Origin: Paraplanobispora takensis
GTDB lineage: Bacteria > Actinomycetota > Actinomycetes > Streptosporangiales > Streptosporangiaceae
Direction of reading: 5' to 3'
Length of the DNA: 64,000 nucleotides
Assembly: GCF_016863195.1 (NCBI RefSeq)
Contig: NZ_BOOK01000050.1
Location: 1 to 64,000, forward strand
Every line of letters begins with the position of its first letter. Within the stretch, counting starts at the first letter, position 1. Both the position numbers and the translations under genes were made by a program. The notes below the pieces were generated by a model that ran no database searches, was not told where the DNA came from, and saw nothing but the letters and a program-made list of their open reading frames with translations. Positions 8,860 to 17,010 of the stretch are shown here, in pieces.

Positions 8860-9870
8860 ATGCGCGCCGCCGTCGTCACCGCGTTCGACCGGCCCCTGGA
8901 GATCCGCGAGGTCCCCGTCCCGAAGCCCGGGGCCCACCAGGTCCTCGTCCGTATCGAGGCCAGCGGCCTGTGCCACACCGACATCCACGCCGCCCACGGC
9001 GACTGGCCGGTCAAGCCGACGCCGCCCTTCACTCCCGGGCACGAGGGCGTCGGCGTCATCACCGAGCTCGGCCCGGCGGTCACCGGGCGGGCCGTCGGCG
9101 AGCGCGTGGCCATCCCGTGGCTGGGTTACGCCTGCGGGACCTGCGAGTACTGCGTCAGCGGACGTGAGACCCTGTGCGAGTCCCAGCAGAACACCGGCTA
9201 CGCCCTGGACGGCGGCCACGCCGAGTACGCCGTCGCCCACGCCGACTATGTCGTCCCGGTCCCCGAAGGGGTCTCCCCCGTCGAGGCGGCTCCCCTGACC
9301 TGCGCGGGGGTGACCACCTACAAGGCCGTGAAGGTCTCGGGCCTGCGCCCGGCCGAGCGTGCCGCCGTCTTCGGCATCGGCGGCCTGGGGCATCTGGCCC
9401 AGCAGTACGCGCAGATCTTCGGCGCCGAGACCATCGCCGTCGACGTCACCGACGACAAGCTCCGCCTGGCCGAGCAGCTGGGCGCCGCCCACACCGTCAA
9501 CGCCGCCACCGGCGACCCGGTCGCCGAGATCAAGGCGCTCGGCGGGGCCGACGTGGCGATCGTGCTGGCCGCCAGCCCGCGCGTGCTGGAGCAGGCGCAC
9601 GCCTGCCTGCGGCGCGGCGGCCGCCTGGTGCTGGTCTCCCTTCCGAGGGACAACGCGATGAGCCTGCCGATCTTCGAGACCGTGCTGGGCGGCATCAGCG
9701 TGATCGGTTCCATCGTCGGCACCCGCGCCGACCTGGCCGAGGTCTTCCGGCTGCACGCCGCCGGGCGGACCAGGGTGATCTACCAGACCCGCAAGCTCGA
9801 CGAGATCAACGACTCCTTCGCCGAGGTGCTCGGCAGCGCCGTCCCGGCCCGGCTGGTCTTCGAGATGTGA
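8860..9870 (+). CDS. adhP: Zinc-dependent alcohol dehydrogenase
   Basis: A 336-residue medium-chain dehydrogenase. It has the catalytic zinc ligands (GLCHTDIH, GHEG and the later Cys), a structural zinc cysteine cluster (CGTCEYCVSGRETLC) and the NAD fold (GIGGLGHLAQQYA). It oxidises primary alcohols or reduces aldehydes with NAD. AGAGCGAGAGG sits 8 bases before ATG 8860; an in-frame ATG at 8854 is too close to that site. A strong hairpin terminator follows, so it is monocistronic. The AdhP assignment rests on overall pattern, and exact substrate range is not visible. Confidence 0.88.
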   Translation: MRAAVVTAFDRPLEIREVPVPKPGAHQVLVRIEASGLCHTDIHAAHGDWPVKPTPPFTPGHEGVGVITELGPAVTGRAVGERVAIPWLGYACGTCEYCVSGRETLCESQQNTGYALDGGHAEYAVAHADYVVPVPEGVSPVEAAPLTCAGVTTYKAVKVSGLRPAERAAVFGIGGLGHLAQQYAQIFGAETIAVDVTDDKLRLAEQLGAAHTVNAATGDPVAEIKALGGADVAIVLAASPRVLEQAHACLRRGGRLVLVSLPRDNAMSLPIFETVLGGISVIGSIVGTRADLAEVFRLHAAGRTRVIYQTRKLDEINDSFAEVLGSAVPARLVFEM

Positions 9871-9876
9871 TCGCCT

Positions 9877-9914
9877 CTCCTCGCGGCGCCCTCCCCGGCG
9901 GGTGCCGCGAGGAG
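9877..9914 (+). terminator. Hairpin terminator after alcohol dehydrogenase
   Basis: CTCCTCGCGGC pairs perfectly with GCCGCGAGGAG across a 16-base loop, starting 7 bases after the stop codon. No T-tract follows. Confidence 0.75.
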
Positions 9915-10035
9915 GCCGGGGAGCTGCGAAAACAGCACGATGGCCCGGCCGCTGAGGACTTACGGCCCTGCCCGTGGCCCCTGGGGCGCGGGTGGAATGA
10001 AGGGGAGGGAAATCCACGGGTCACAGGAGAGAACA

Positions 10036-10725
10036 ATGCGTGTGAAGGTCAGCGAGGTCATGACGTGCGAGGTGGCGTCCGTCACCGGCGACGCCTCTTT
10101 CAAGGACGTCGCCGAGGCGCTCATCGCCAACGGCGTGAGCGCGGTACCGGTCGTCGACGGCGAGAACCGTGTCATGGGCGTCGTCTCGGAGGCGGACCTG
10201 CTGTGCAAGGAGGAGTTCAAGGAGCAGTACTACGGGGAGGGCTACCGGCCGCCGCTGCGTACCCGGCTGCGCCACCGGCTCGCCCAGGAGAAGGGGTCGG
10301 GCCGGGACAAGGCGCGCGGCGAGAGCGCCGCCGAGCTGATGACCTCCCCCGCCGTCACCATCCGCCCGCAGTCCGCCGTGGTGTACGCGATGCGGCTGAT
10401 GGACGAGCACGGCGTCAAGCGCCTGCCGGTCGTCGACGAGAACGGGGTCCTGCAGGGCATCGTCAGCCGTCATGACCTGATCAAGGTGTTCGTACGGCCT
10501 GACGCGACGATCGCCGCGGAGATCCGCAAGGACATCCTGGACCACTCCGTGTGGACCGACACCTCCCAGGTGGAGGTCGCCGTCGACCGGGGTGTGGTGA
10601 CGATGGCCGGTCACATGCAGCACGGCAGCGAGGCCCGGATCGCCGCGCGCATGGCGCTGCGGGTCAACGGGGTGGTCGACGTCGTCAACGAGATCGAGTG
10701 GGACGAGGACGACGTCCCCGCCTGA
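10036..10725 (+). CDS. CBS-domain pair with C-terminal BON domain
   Basis: A 229-residue cytoplasmic protein. Two CBS motifs form an adenosyl-ligand sensing pair (residues ~8-60 and ~95-150, ending in GVVSEADLL and GIVSRHDLIKVF). A BON domain (~160-220) contains the family-typical GVVTMAGHM turn. Proteins of this build occur in dormancy/stress regulons of actinobacteria. ATG 10036 is preceded by CACAGGAGAGAAC, a good ribosome binding site. Ligand and partner are unknown. It converges with the MarR gene 20 bases away. Confidence 0.88.
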   Translation: MRVKVSEVMTCEVASVTGDASFKDVAEALIANGVSAVPVVDGENRVMGVVSEADLLCKEEFKEQYYGEGYRPPLRTRLRHRLAQEKGSGRDKARGESAAELMTSPAVTIRPQSAVVYAMRLMDEHGVKRLPVVDENGVLQGIVSRHDLIKVFVRPDATIAAEIRKDILDHSVWTDTSQVEVAVDRGVVTMAGHMQHGSEARIAARMALRVNGVVDVVNEIEWDEDDVPA

Positions 10726-10745
10726 GGGCGGCGTCCCCGGAGCGG

Positions 10746-11270
10746 TCAGGCGTGCCGGGGCGGTCCGATCGTTCTGGCGACGGCGGCGCAGCGGTCCTCG
10801 TCGGGCGCGGTGCCGGAGGCGGCGTGCTCCAGCAGTGCGAGAAGGACACGCCGTTCCCCGGGCGCGAGCCCGGACAGGAGCTCGTCCTCGGCCCCGGCGA
10901 CGGCCGCGTCGAGGTCGGCGAGGACGCGGCGGCCCTGGTCGGTGGGGACGATGCGGCGGGCCCGGCGGTCGACGGGGTCCTGCCTGCGTTCGAGGAGACC
11001 GCATTGCACGAACTTGTCGAGCAGGTAGGTCATGACGGTGCGGTCGATGCCGAGCCGGGCGGCGAGTGAGGCCTGGGTGGGCGGGGCGTCGTGGACGACG
11101 GCGGCGAGCACCTGGTAGCCGCGCACCCCGTGGGGAAGGTCGCGTGAGACCTTCTCGACGCGGTCGCTCCACTCCCGCAGCAGCACGCCGAGGGACCACC
11201 CGAGCGTGGAGGGGCTGGCGGGCGGGAGAGGGAGGTCGGCCGGGTCGCGGGTGGTCACGTTCTCCACCAT
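10746..11270 (-). CDS. MarR-family transcriptional regulator
   Basis: A 174-residue winged-helix regulator. The helix-turn-helix is PTQASLAARLGIDRTVM and the wing is RRQDPVDRRARRI, followed by the usual DQGRRVLADLD dimerisation helix. It is divergent from the LLM-FAD fusion oxidoreductase, and a 21-bp dyad lies between them. By analogy with other MarR-controlled redox enzymes it probably represses that gene until a phenolic or oxidising ligand binds. The frame is open up to a TTG at 11309, but that would place the start against the dyad, so ATG 11270 is preferred. Confidence 0.85.
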   Translation of the reverse strand: MVENVTTRDPADLPLPPASPSTLGWSLGVLLREWSDRVEKVSRDLPHGVRGYQVLAAVVHDAPPTQASLAARLGIDRTVMTYLLDKFVQCGLLERRQDPVDRRARRIVPTDQGRRVLADLDAAVAGAEDELLSGLAPGERRVLLALLEHAASGTAPDEDRCAAVARTIGPPRHA

Positions 11271-11310
11271 ATCCGGAAATACGCTGCGAACACGATGAGT
11301 TGTAGCCAAT

Positions 11311-11331
11311 ATAGTCTGTCAGGCAGATTAT
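11311..11331. promoter_or_regulatory. Probable MarR operator
   Basis: ATAGTCTGTC-A-GGCAGATTAT is a 21-bp dyad with 8 of 10 arm positions paired. It lies between the MarR gene and the divergently transcribed fusion oxidoreductase, where it would overlap promoter elements of both. Confidence 0.65.
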
Positions 11332-11358
11332 CTCGTTCCTCCAGAGAGGCCCGGCACG

Positions 11359-13623
11359 ATGGACTACGGCCACGAACTGACCTTCGGCAGCTTCCTGACC
11401 CCGCAGAACCGGGATCCGCAGGCGCCGGTACGGCTGGCCCAGGCCTCCGAGGCCGCGGGGCTGGATCTGGTGACCTTCCAGGACCATCCGTACCAGCCGG
11501 GGTTCCTGGACACCTGGACGCTGCTGTCGTGGGTGGCTGCGCGGACCGAGCGGATCACGATCGCGGGCAACGTGCTCAACCTGCCGCTGCGGCCCCCGGC
11601 GGTGCTGGCCCGCTCCGCCGCCTCCCTCGACCTGCTGTCCGGCGGCCGGTTCGCGCTCGGCATCGGCGCGGGCGGCTTCTGGGATGCGATCGAGGCGATG
11701 GGCGGCACCCGCCTGACGCCGGGCGAGTCCGTGACGGCGCTGGAGGAGGCTCTGGCGATCATCCGTGGCATCTGGGACGCGGACGGGCGCGGCGTCCTGC
11801 GGGTGGACGGCACGCGCTACCGCGTCTCCGGCGCCAAGCGCGGCCCGGCTCCCGCGCACGACATCCCGATCTGGGTCGGCGCCTACAAGCCGCGGATGCA
11901 GCGCCTGCTCGCGCGCGAGGCCGACGGCTGGCTGCCCTCGCTCTCCTATCTCCAGGAGGGCGACCTGCGACGCGGCAACAAGATCATCGATGAGGCGGCC
12001 GAGGAGGCCGGGCGCGACCCCGCCCAGGTGCGCCGCCTGCTGAACATCGGCGGCGCGGTCGCCGAGACCTCGCAGGGTTTCCTGCAGGGGCCGGTCGAGC
12101 AGTGGGTGGAGGAGCTGACGGCGCTGGCGCTGGAGGACGGCGTCGGCACGTTCATCCTGGGGTCGGACGACCCCCGGTTCGTCCAGATCTTCGGGCGGGA
12201 GATCGCCCCCGCCGTCCGGGAGGCGGTGGCGCGCGAACGGACCGCCACCGGCACCCCTCCCGCGACCGCCCGCCGCGGAAGCGCCGCCCTCACCCTGCGG
12301 CGCGACGCGATCGACTACGACGGGGTGCCGGCGAGCCTGGCGGCCGACGCCGTCGAACCCGGCGACCGGGCCTACGAGTCGGTGCGGCACAACTATCTCC
12401 GCAGCGGATCACCCGGCCTGGTGCTGCGGCCCCGGACGGCCGGGCAGATCGCCGAGGGGCTGGCCTACGCCCGGTCCCAGGAGGTGCCGCTCGGCGTGCG
12501 CTCGGGCAGGCACGGGATCAGCGGCCGGTCCACCAACGACGGCGGCATCGTGCTCGACCTCGGCGCGCTCGACACCGTCGAGGTCGTCGACCCGGCCACC
12601 CGCCGGGTACGGCTGGGCGCCGGCGCCACCTGGGGCGCGGTCGCCGAGGCGCTCGTGCCGCACGGGTGGGCGATCAGCTCGGGCGACTACGGCGGCGTGG
12701 GCGTGGGCGGCCTGGCGACCACCGGCGGGATCGGCCTGCTCGGCCGCGCCTACGGGCTGACGGTCGACCACGTCGTCGCCGCGCAGGTCGTCACGGCCGA
12801 CGGCCGGATCCTGCACGCCTCCCCCGAGGAGAACCCCGACCTGTTCTGGGGCCTGCGCGGCGCGGGGGGCAACCTCGGCGTCGTCTCCTGGGTCGAGATC
12901 GAGGCGATGGAACTCGGCGACGTCGTCTTCTCCCAGATGGTCCTCGACGCCCGTGACACCGCCGGGCTCCTGCAGCGCTGGGGCGCCGCCATGGAGCAGG
13001 CCCCCCGTGAGCTGACCAGCTTCCTCATCCTGTCCCCGGCCGCCCGCGGCCGCGGCGCGGTCGCCCAGCTCCTCTCCGTCTACGCCGGCGGCGACACCGA
13101 TGCCGCGGTCGGGGAGTTGGAGCGGCTCGCCGAGGCCGGGCCGCTCCTGGACCACCAGGGATACGTGATGCCCTACTCCGGCGTGGTCCAGCCGGGCGAC
13201 AGGCACTACACCGGCGGCGGGGACCCCGCCGTGCGCTCCGGCCTGGTCACCCATCTCGACGACAAGGTGACGCGCGCGTTCGAGACGGTCTCGCGCTCCG
13301 GGCTGTCCTACTTCCTGCAGATCCGCGCCACCGGCGGCGCCGCCCACGACCTGGCCCCCGACGCCACCGCCTACCCCCACCGCCACCAGAACTTCCTGCT
13401 CAGCGCCATGGGCACCACCCAGGCCTCGCTCGACGCCCTGTGGGACGCCGAGGTCGCCCCGCACACCGACGGCCTCTATCTGTCCTTCGACACCGACCCC
13501 CGGCCCGAACGCCTCCACGACGCGTTCGGCGCCAATCTCGCCCGGCTCCGGCAGGTCAAGCGCGCCTACGACCCCGACAACGTCTTCCGTTCCAACTTCC
13601 CCATCCGGCCCGCCGACATCTGA
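11359..13623 (+). CDS. Fusion of LLM flavin oxidoreductase and FAD-linked oxidase
   Basis: A 754-residue protein made of two enzymes. Residues 1-~305 are a luciferase-like (LLM) F420/FMN oxidoreductase with GGRFALGIGAGGFWDAIEAM and VGAYKPRMQRL. Residues ~315-754 are a PCMH-type FAD-linked oxidase with the covalent-His segment SGRHGISGRS, the FAD-binding stretch GGVGVGGLATTGGIG and a C-terminal berberine-bridge-type end (RAYDPDNVF). The second cysteinyl FAD anchor usual in bicovalent members is not evident. A shared substrate passed between the two flavin sites is plausible. It lies opposite a MarR gene and is probably controlled by it. Confidence 0.85.
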   Translation: MDYGHELTFGSFLTPQNRDPQAPVRLAQASEAAGLDLVTFQDHPYQPGFLDTWTLLSWVAARTERITIAGNVLNLPLRPPAVLARSAASLDLLSGGRFALGIGAGGFWDAIEAMGGTRLTPGESVTALEEALAIIRGIWDADGRGVLRVDGTRYRVSGAKRGPAPAHDIPIWVGAYKPRMQRLLAREADGWLPSLSYLQEGDLRRGNKIIDEAAEEAGRDPAQVRRLLNIGGAVAETSQGFLQGPVEQWVEELTALALEDGVGTFILGSDDPRFVQIFGREIAPAVREAVARERTATGTPPATARRGSAALTLRRDAIDYDGVPASLAADAVEPGDRAYESVRHNYLRSGSPGLVLRPRTAGQIAEGLAYARSQEVPLGVRSGRHGISGRSTNDGGIVLDLGALDTVEVVDPATRRVRLGAGATWGAVAEALVPHGWAISSGDYGGVGVGGLATTGGIGLLGRAYGLTVDHVVAAQVVTADGRILHASPEENPDLFWGLRGAGGNLGVVSWVEIEAMELGDVVFSQMVLDARDTAGLLQRWGAAMEQAPRELTSFLILSPAARGRGAVAQLLSVYAGGDTDAAVGELERLAEAGPLLDHQGYVMPYSGVVQPGDRHYTGGGDPAVRSGLVTHLDDKVTRAFETVSRSGLSYFLQIRATGGAAHDLAPDATAYPHRHQNFLLSAMGTTQASLDALWDAEVAPHTDGLYLSFDTDPRPERLHDAFGANLARLRQVKRAYDPDNVFRSNFPIRPADI

Positions 13624-13660
13624 TCCGGGGCCCACCGCGGGCGGCGCCCCAAGCAGGTGA

Positions 13661-13870
13661 TCACGGGTTCGGGTGGACGCGGAAGACCGGATGGTGCGGG
13701 GCCACGGCCTCGAAGGACTCCGGCGCCGCACGCCGGCTGACCGGGATGTGCGGCCGGGCACCTCCAGGCTCGTACAGCCCGGAGCCGGCCTGTTCGGCCC
13801 AGAGGGCCGGCAGAGCCGTCAGCGGGGCGGTGACGATCACCAGATGACCGGCGAGGACGTGGACCGGCAT
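13661..13870 (-). CDS. Small hypothetical protein with hydrophobic N-terminus
   Basis: A 69-residue protein that I do not recognise. ATG 13870 is preceded on the minus strand by GGAGG nine bases upstream, an excellent ribosome binding site, which is the main reason to accept it. The N-terminus is hydrophobic (VHVLAGHLVIVTAPLTALPA), like one membrane helix or a truncated DUF2231-type membrane protein; the rest is polar and His/Pro-rich. It is divergent from the TetR gene and could be its target. Confidence 0.5.
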   Translation of the reverse strand: MPVHVLAGHLVIVTAPLTALPALWAEQAGSGLYEPGGARPHIPVSRRAAPESFEAVAPHHPVFRVHPNP

Positions 13871-13945
13871 GGTCGGGAACCTCCGGGGAGGGGCATCAGC
13901 GACAGCGTCTTCCTTAGTGGCACACTCTGTCAATAAGTCACCGAA

Positions 13946-13968
13946 TGCCAAGATGACATGGCTTGGTA
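13946..13968. promoter_or_regulatory. Candidate TetR operator
   Basis: CCAAG (13948-13952) and CTTGG (13962-13966) form a dyad with an outer T/A pair, directly upstream of the TetR start and between the divergent genes. Size and position fit an autoregulatory TetR site. Confidence 0.5.
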
Positions 13969-13978
13969 GCCTGGAGTG

Positions 13979-14557
13979 ATGGCACTGCCCCTTCGCGAGC
14001 GCAACCGGCTGGCCGCGGCGCACCACATCATCGACACCGCGATAGACCTCTTCGACGAACACGGCTACGGACAGGTCACCGTCGAGCAGATCGCCGCCGC
14101 CGCGGGCGTGTCACCGCGCACCTTCTACCGCTACTTCGGTTCCAAGGAAGGGCTGTTCACCACCGACCCGTACACGGTCATCGGCGCCGACCAGATCCAG
14201 CCCCACATCGATCCGGACGACCTGCCCGGCACCCTGCGCCGGATCATCGCCGCCGTCACCGACCCGCCCCCGCAGGAGGCCGTACCCGCCGGACCGCCCT
14301 GGCGCGGCATGCACTACGTACTGCAGGAACCGGCGGTGCGCGCCGCGGTGTACACCGCGCTGGACGAGGGCAGCCGGCGCTTCACCGAGCTGCTGCGCGA
14401 GCGCGGCATGTCCGCCACGCAGGCGCGCGTCACCGCCCGCACCTACTGGTTCGGCGTGTACTTCGGCTCGCTGGAGCAGTGGCACCTCGACGGCCGGGTG
14501 CGCCCGCCGGGCGACTACATCGACCAGGCGCTGGCGGCGTTGCACGACCTGCCCTGA
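13979..14557 (+). CDS. TetR/AcrR-family transcriptional regulator
   Basis: A 192-residue regulator. The N-terminal helix-turn-helix spans ~25-65 (VTVEQIAAAAGVSPRTFYRY, then FGSKEGLF), and a divergent all-helical ligand domain follows. A GTG at 13976 is possible, but GGAG directly precedes both codons, so initiation is weakly defined. A small hydrophobic-protein gene lies opposite, across a CCAAG/CTTGG dyad. The dehalogenase-like hydrolase downstream is convergent, so it is less likely to be the direct target. Confidence 0.85.
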   Translation: MALPLRERNRLAAAHHIIDTAIDLFDEHGYGQVTVEQIAAAAGVSPRTFYRYFGSKEGLFTTDPYTVIGADQIQPHIDPDDLPGTLRRIIAAVTDPPPQEAVPAGPPWRGMHYVLQEPAVRAAVYTALDEGSRRFTELLRERGMSATQARVTARTYWFGVYFGSLEQWHLDGRVRPPGDYIDQALAALHDLP

Positions 14558-14611
14558 GACGGGCCGGTACGGCGCGGGACACGGCCCGGGCGCGGACCGC
14601 GCCGCGATCCC

Positions 14612-15499
14612 TCAGTCCCGGACGAAACGCACGATCTCGCGGCCGAGGCGCTCGCCGGCGTCCTCCTGCAGGAAGTGGCCGGCACCCTCCAGCACCGGGT
14701 GGTCGATCCCCCGCGCGCCCGGCACGAGACTCTGGAACAGCCCCGCCATGGGGCCGGTGATCGGGTCGCGGTCGCTGAAGGCGACCAGGAAGGGCTTGTC
14801 CCAGGCGCGCAGGACCTCCCAGGCGTCGCGGTTCGGCTGGGCCTCGACGTCGTCCGGCTCGGCGGGCACCAGACCCGGCATGGCCCGCGGGCCCGCCTTG
14901 TAGCTCTCGTCGGGGAAGGGCGCGTCATAGGCGGCCAGCACCTCGGGCGGCAGCGTGCCCGTGCAGCCCGACTGGATGCCGCGCGGCACGTCGAACCGCG
15001 CACCCGCGCTGCGTACGGCCTCGCGGAAGCGCAGCCAGGTCTCCGGCATCGGGAAGTCGCCGGTCGGCAGGCCGGTGTTGGCGGCCACGATCCGCGCGTA
15101 GCGGCCGGGGTCGGCCACGGCCAGGCGCAGGCCGATGAGGCCGCCCCAGTCCTGGCCGACGAGCGTGACGTCCTTGAGGCCGAGGGCGTCGACGAACGCG
15201 GCGGTCCAGGCGATGTGCCGGGCGTAGGTGTGGTCGGCGATCCCGGCCGGCTTGTCGGAGCGGCCGAAGCCGATCATGTCGGGGGCCACGGCACGGCAGC
15301 CGCCCTCCACCAGCACCCGGATGACGTGCCGGTACAGGAACGACCAGGACGGCTCACCGTGCAGAAGCAGCACGACGGGGCCCTCGCCCTCGTCGACGTA
15401 GGCCATGCGCGGGCCGTCGGGCAGATCGACATAGCGTGGCTGATAGGGGAAGTCGGGCAGGGCGGCGAAACGCTCGTCGGGAGTGCGCAGCAAGTCCAT
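14612..15499 (-). CDS. Haloalkane dehalogenase-like alpha/beta hydrolase
   Basis: A 295-residue alpha/beta hydrolase with the haloalkane dehalogenase pattern: oxyanion-hole HGEPSWSFLYR, nucleophilic Asp in GQDWGGLIG (Asp instead of Ser), acidic residue in AFSDRDPITG and catalytic His in GAGHFLQED. These enzymes hydrolyse carbon-halogen bonds in the cytoplasm. ATG 15499 is the natural family start (MDLLRTPDERF), although the frame is open for another 71 codons upstream. It stands alone between the TetR gene and the lanthipeptide region. No halogen-related partner genes are nearby, so the physiological substrate is unclear. Confidence 0.87.
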   Translation of the reverse strand: MDLLRTPDERFAALPDFPYQPRYVDLPDGPRMAYVDEGEGPVVLLLHGEPSWSFLYRHVIRVLVEGGCRAVAPDMIGFGRSDKPAGIADHTYARHIAWTAAFVDALGLKDVTLVGQDWGGLIGLRLAVADPGRYARIVAANTGLPTGDFPMPETWLRFREAVRSAGARFDVPRGIQSGCTGTLPPEVLAAYDAPFPDESYKAGPRAMPGLVPAEPDDVEAQPNRDAWEVLRAWDKPFLVAFSDRDPITGPMAGLFQSLVPGARGIDHPVLEGAGHFLQEDAGERLGREIVRFVRD

Positions 15500-15996
15500 A
15501 CGCGCATACGTACCAGAACATTCGTCTACAAGCCAGCGGGGCGGGTGAAATGATCCACTCGCCGTACGCGCCCGGCCTCCGATGGAACGGCGGCGCGACA
15601 GCGGCCGGACGATCCCGGAAACCGTGATCGGAAACGCGAGCGGGCGAGCATGACGGACGGGTTCCGCCCCATTGTCGGCAACACCCGTGGAGTGCAAGGA
15701 CAAAAGGCGCAATTAACTCAAATCAAATGCTCCCGAAAGCCACGTTCGGACACGTCTCCCAGCCCGTCCTCATCGCACCGCCAAGCCGGAGACACCGGTG
15801 AACCGGCCCTGAACCGCGACCGGCACGCCACGGAGATCTCGACCGGGCACCCCGCCTCCGCATCCCATTAAGCGTTCTTTCTGCGAGGTCTTCACCTGAT
15901 TCATTGCATTCTTTATATTTGGGCAGCGGGGACACGTCGATGCGTACGTCCATCGATGTTTCGCCGTTCCGCAAATGCTCTTTAGGACGGTGCGGC
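15500..15996. other. Long intergenic region before the lanthipeptide locus
   Basis: About 500 bases without a convincing gene. It is notably less GC-rich than its surroundings (around 15700-15730 and 15900-15920), as expected of promoters. It holds the divergent promoters of the dehalogenase-like gene and the precursor-fusion gene, plus a long imperfect dyad at 15917-15976. Open frames here on either strand lack ribosome binding sites. Confidence 0.6.
15917..15976. promoter_or_regulatory. 60-bp imperfect dyad upstream of precursor fusion
   Basis: Centred at 15946/15947, each arm is 30 bases. By my count about 22 pairs are Watson-Crick and another 3-4 are G-T wobbles. The best block is 15934-15942 against 15951-15959. 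The dyad ends 20 bases before the ATG at 15997, so it could be an operator or an RNA hairpin in the leader. Read as protein, both strands give a similar TSM...IDVSP string, a by-product of the symmetry. Confidence 0.6.
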
Positions 15997-16992
15997 ATGG
16001 ACCATCAAGCCTCGGCCTGGAATCCGATCGGATCGTTATACGCGTATCGGGCACTGGATCCCGTCATCGGTCTCGTCGCCGCCATCGCCGACGACTTCGC
16101 GGAACGTCCCATCCCCTACGGCCAGGTCCCCGAGCAGGTCGCCGACCTGCTGAGCGACTTCTCCTCCCGGCTGGGCAACGACCCGGGCCGGCCCGCCGTC
16201 GCGGAGCGGGCGGCGCTGTCGGGCCGGGTGCTCGACGGGCTGGCCGTGGAGGCGGCCGCGGTGCGGAAGGCGGCCATCGTCTTCACCGAGCGCGGTACCG
16301 GTGCCGCCGAGCCGCGGCTGCGCCGTGCCGGCCGGGAGGCGGTCACGGCGCTGCAGGAGGCGTGCGAGCGCGTCGAGGGTTCTCCGCTGAGACTGGCGGA
16401 TCGCCGGTTGGACGCCGTGTTCGGCCGTGCCCGCGACGTGCTGGGGAACCCCGCGGTGGCGGGGGTCTTCGGCGCTTCACCGATCGACACCGGCGGAACG
16501 TCGTGCCTGCCGTCTCTGCTGGGACGGGAGATGACCGTCCTGTACGACGCCGTCGCCGCCACGGTGACACGGCCGGAGTTCACGGGGCTGCGGCAGCAGC
16601 GCCGGATGGCGGCCTTCCAGCGGGTCGCCCGGCGCGGCGCCGAGACGTTCGCCCTCGCGATGGTCGCCAAGGACGACGAGAGCCTGGACGCGGCGATGGA
16701 GAGCGCCTACGGCTGGGCCCGGGGGCTTCAGGACCTCATCGCGGGGATCGACGTGGCGAGGGCCTGGGTCGACCGGCGTTATCTGTTCGCCCTCCAGCTG
16801 CCGGAGCGGGACATCCTGCCGGTCAATCCCGTGGGCGAGGTGGAGCTCGACGTCCCGGGTCTGCAGGTGATGGCCGCAGAGGGACTCCCCCACACCGTGA
16901 CCCTGACGATCGACATGGAGATCTGCTGCTCGACCGCGGGCTGCGTCTCGATCTCGTGTCAGTCGAGCGGCGGTTGCGCCTGTGAGGCCTGA
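15997..16992 (+). CDS. Lanthipeptide precursor fused to a ~280-residue domain
   Basis: A 331-residue protein whose C-terminus looks like a lanthipeptide precursor. After a long, mostly helical and unrecognised region (1-~280) comes a leader-like stretch (VELDVPGLQVMAAEGLP, 282-298). The terminal 25 residues carry six cysteines (310, 311, 316, 321, 327, 329) interspersed with six Ser/Thr. A LanM gene follows 18 bases after the stop, so the tail is very likely its substrate. ATG 15997 has TTTAGGACGG upstream; frames to TTG 15904 or ATG 15940 would cross a strong dyad. An internal GTG at 16831 could start a 53-residue ordinary precursor but has no clear ribosome binding site. The role of the long domain is unknown; a giant leader or a separately cleaved partner protein are both possible. 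Confidence 0.7.
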   Translation: MDHQASAWNPIGSLYAYRALDPVIGLVAAIADDFAERPIPYGQVPEQVADLLSDFSSRLGNDPGRPAVAERAALSGRVLDGLAVEAAAVRKAAIVFTERGTGAAEPRLRRAGREAVTALQEACERVEGSPLRLADRRLDAVFGRARDVLGNPAVAGVFGASPIDTGGTSCLPSLLGREMTVLYDAVAATVTRPEFTGLRQQRRMAAFQRVARRGAETFALAMVAKDDESLDAAMESAYGWARGLQDLIAGIDVARAWVDRRYLFALQLPERDILPVNPVGEVELDVPGLQVMAAEGLPHTVTLTIDMEICCSTAGCVSISCQSSGGCACEA

Positions 16993-17010
16993 GCCGGACG
17001 CGAGCGGCGC

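Noticed and set aside
15723-15998. Minus-strand frame sharing TSM-like and IDVSP strings with the plus strand
   Set aside because: The similarity is produced by the 60-bp dyad; no ribosome binding site and no recognisable protein.
16831-16992. Separate 53-residue lanthipeptide precursor starting at GTG 16831
   Set aside because: It has ideal size, but no ribosome binding sequence precedes it and the upstream frame is open and coding-like with no stop. Kept as an alternative inside the fusion gene entry.
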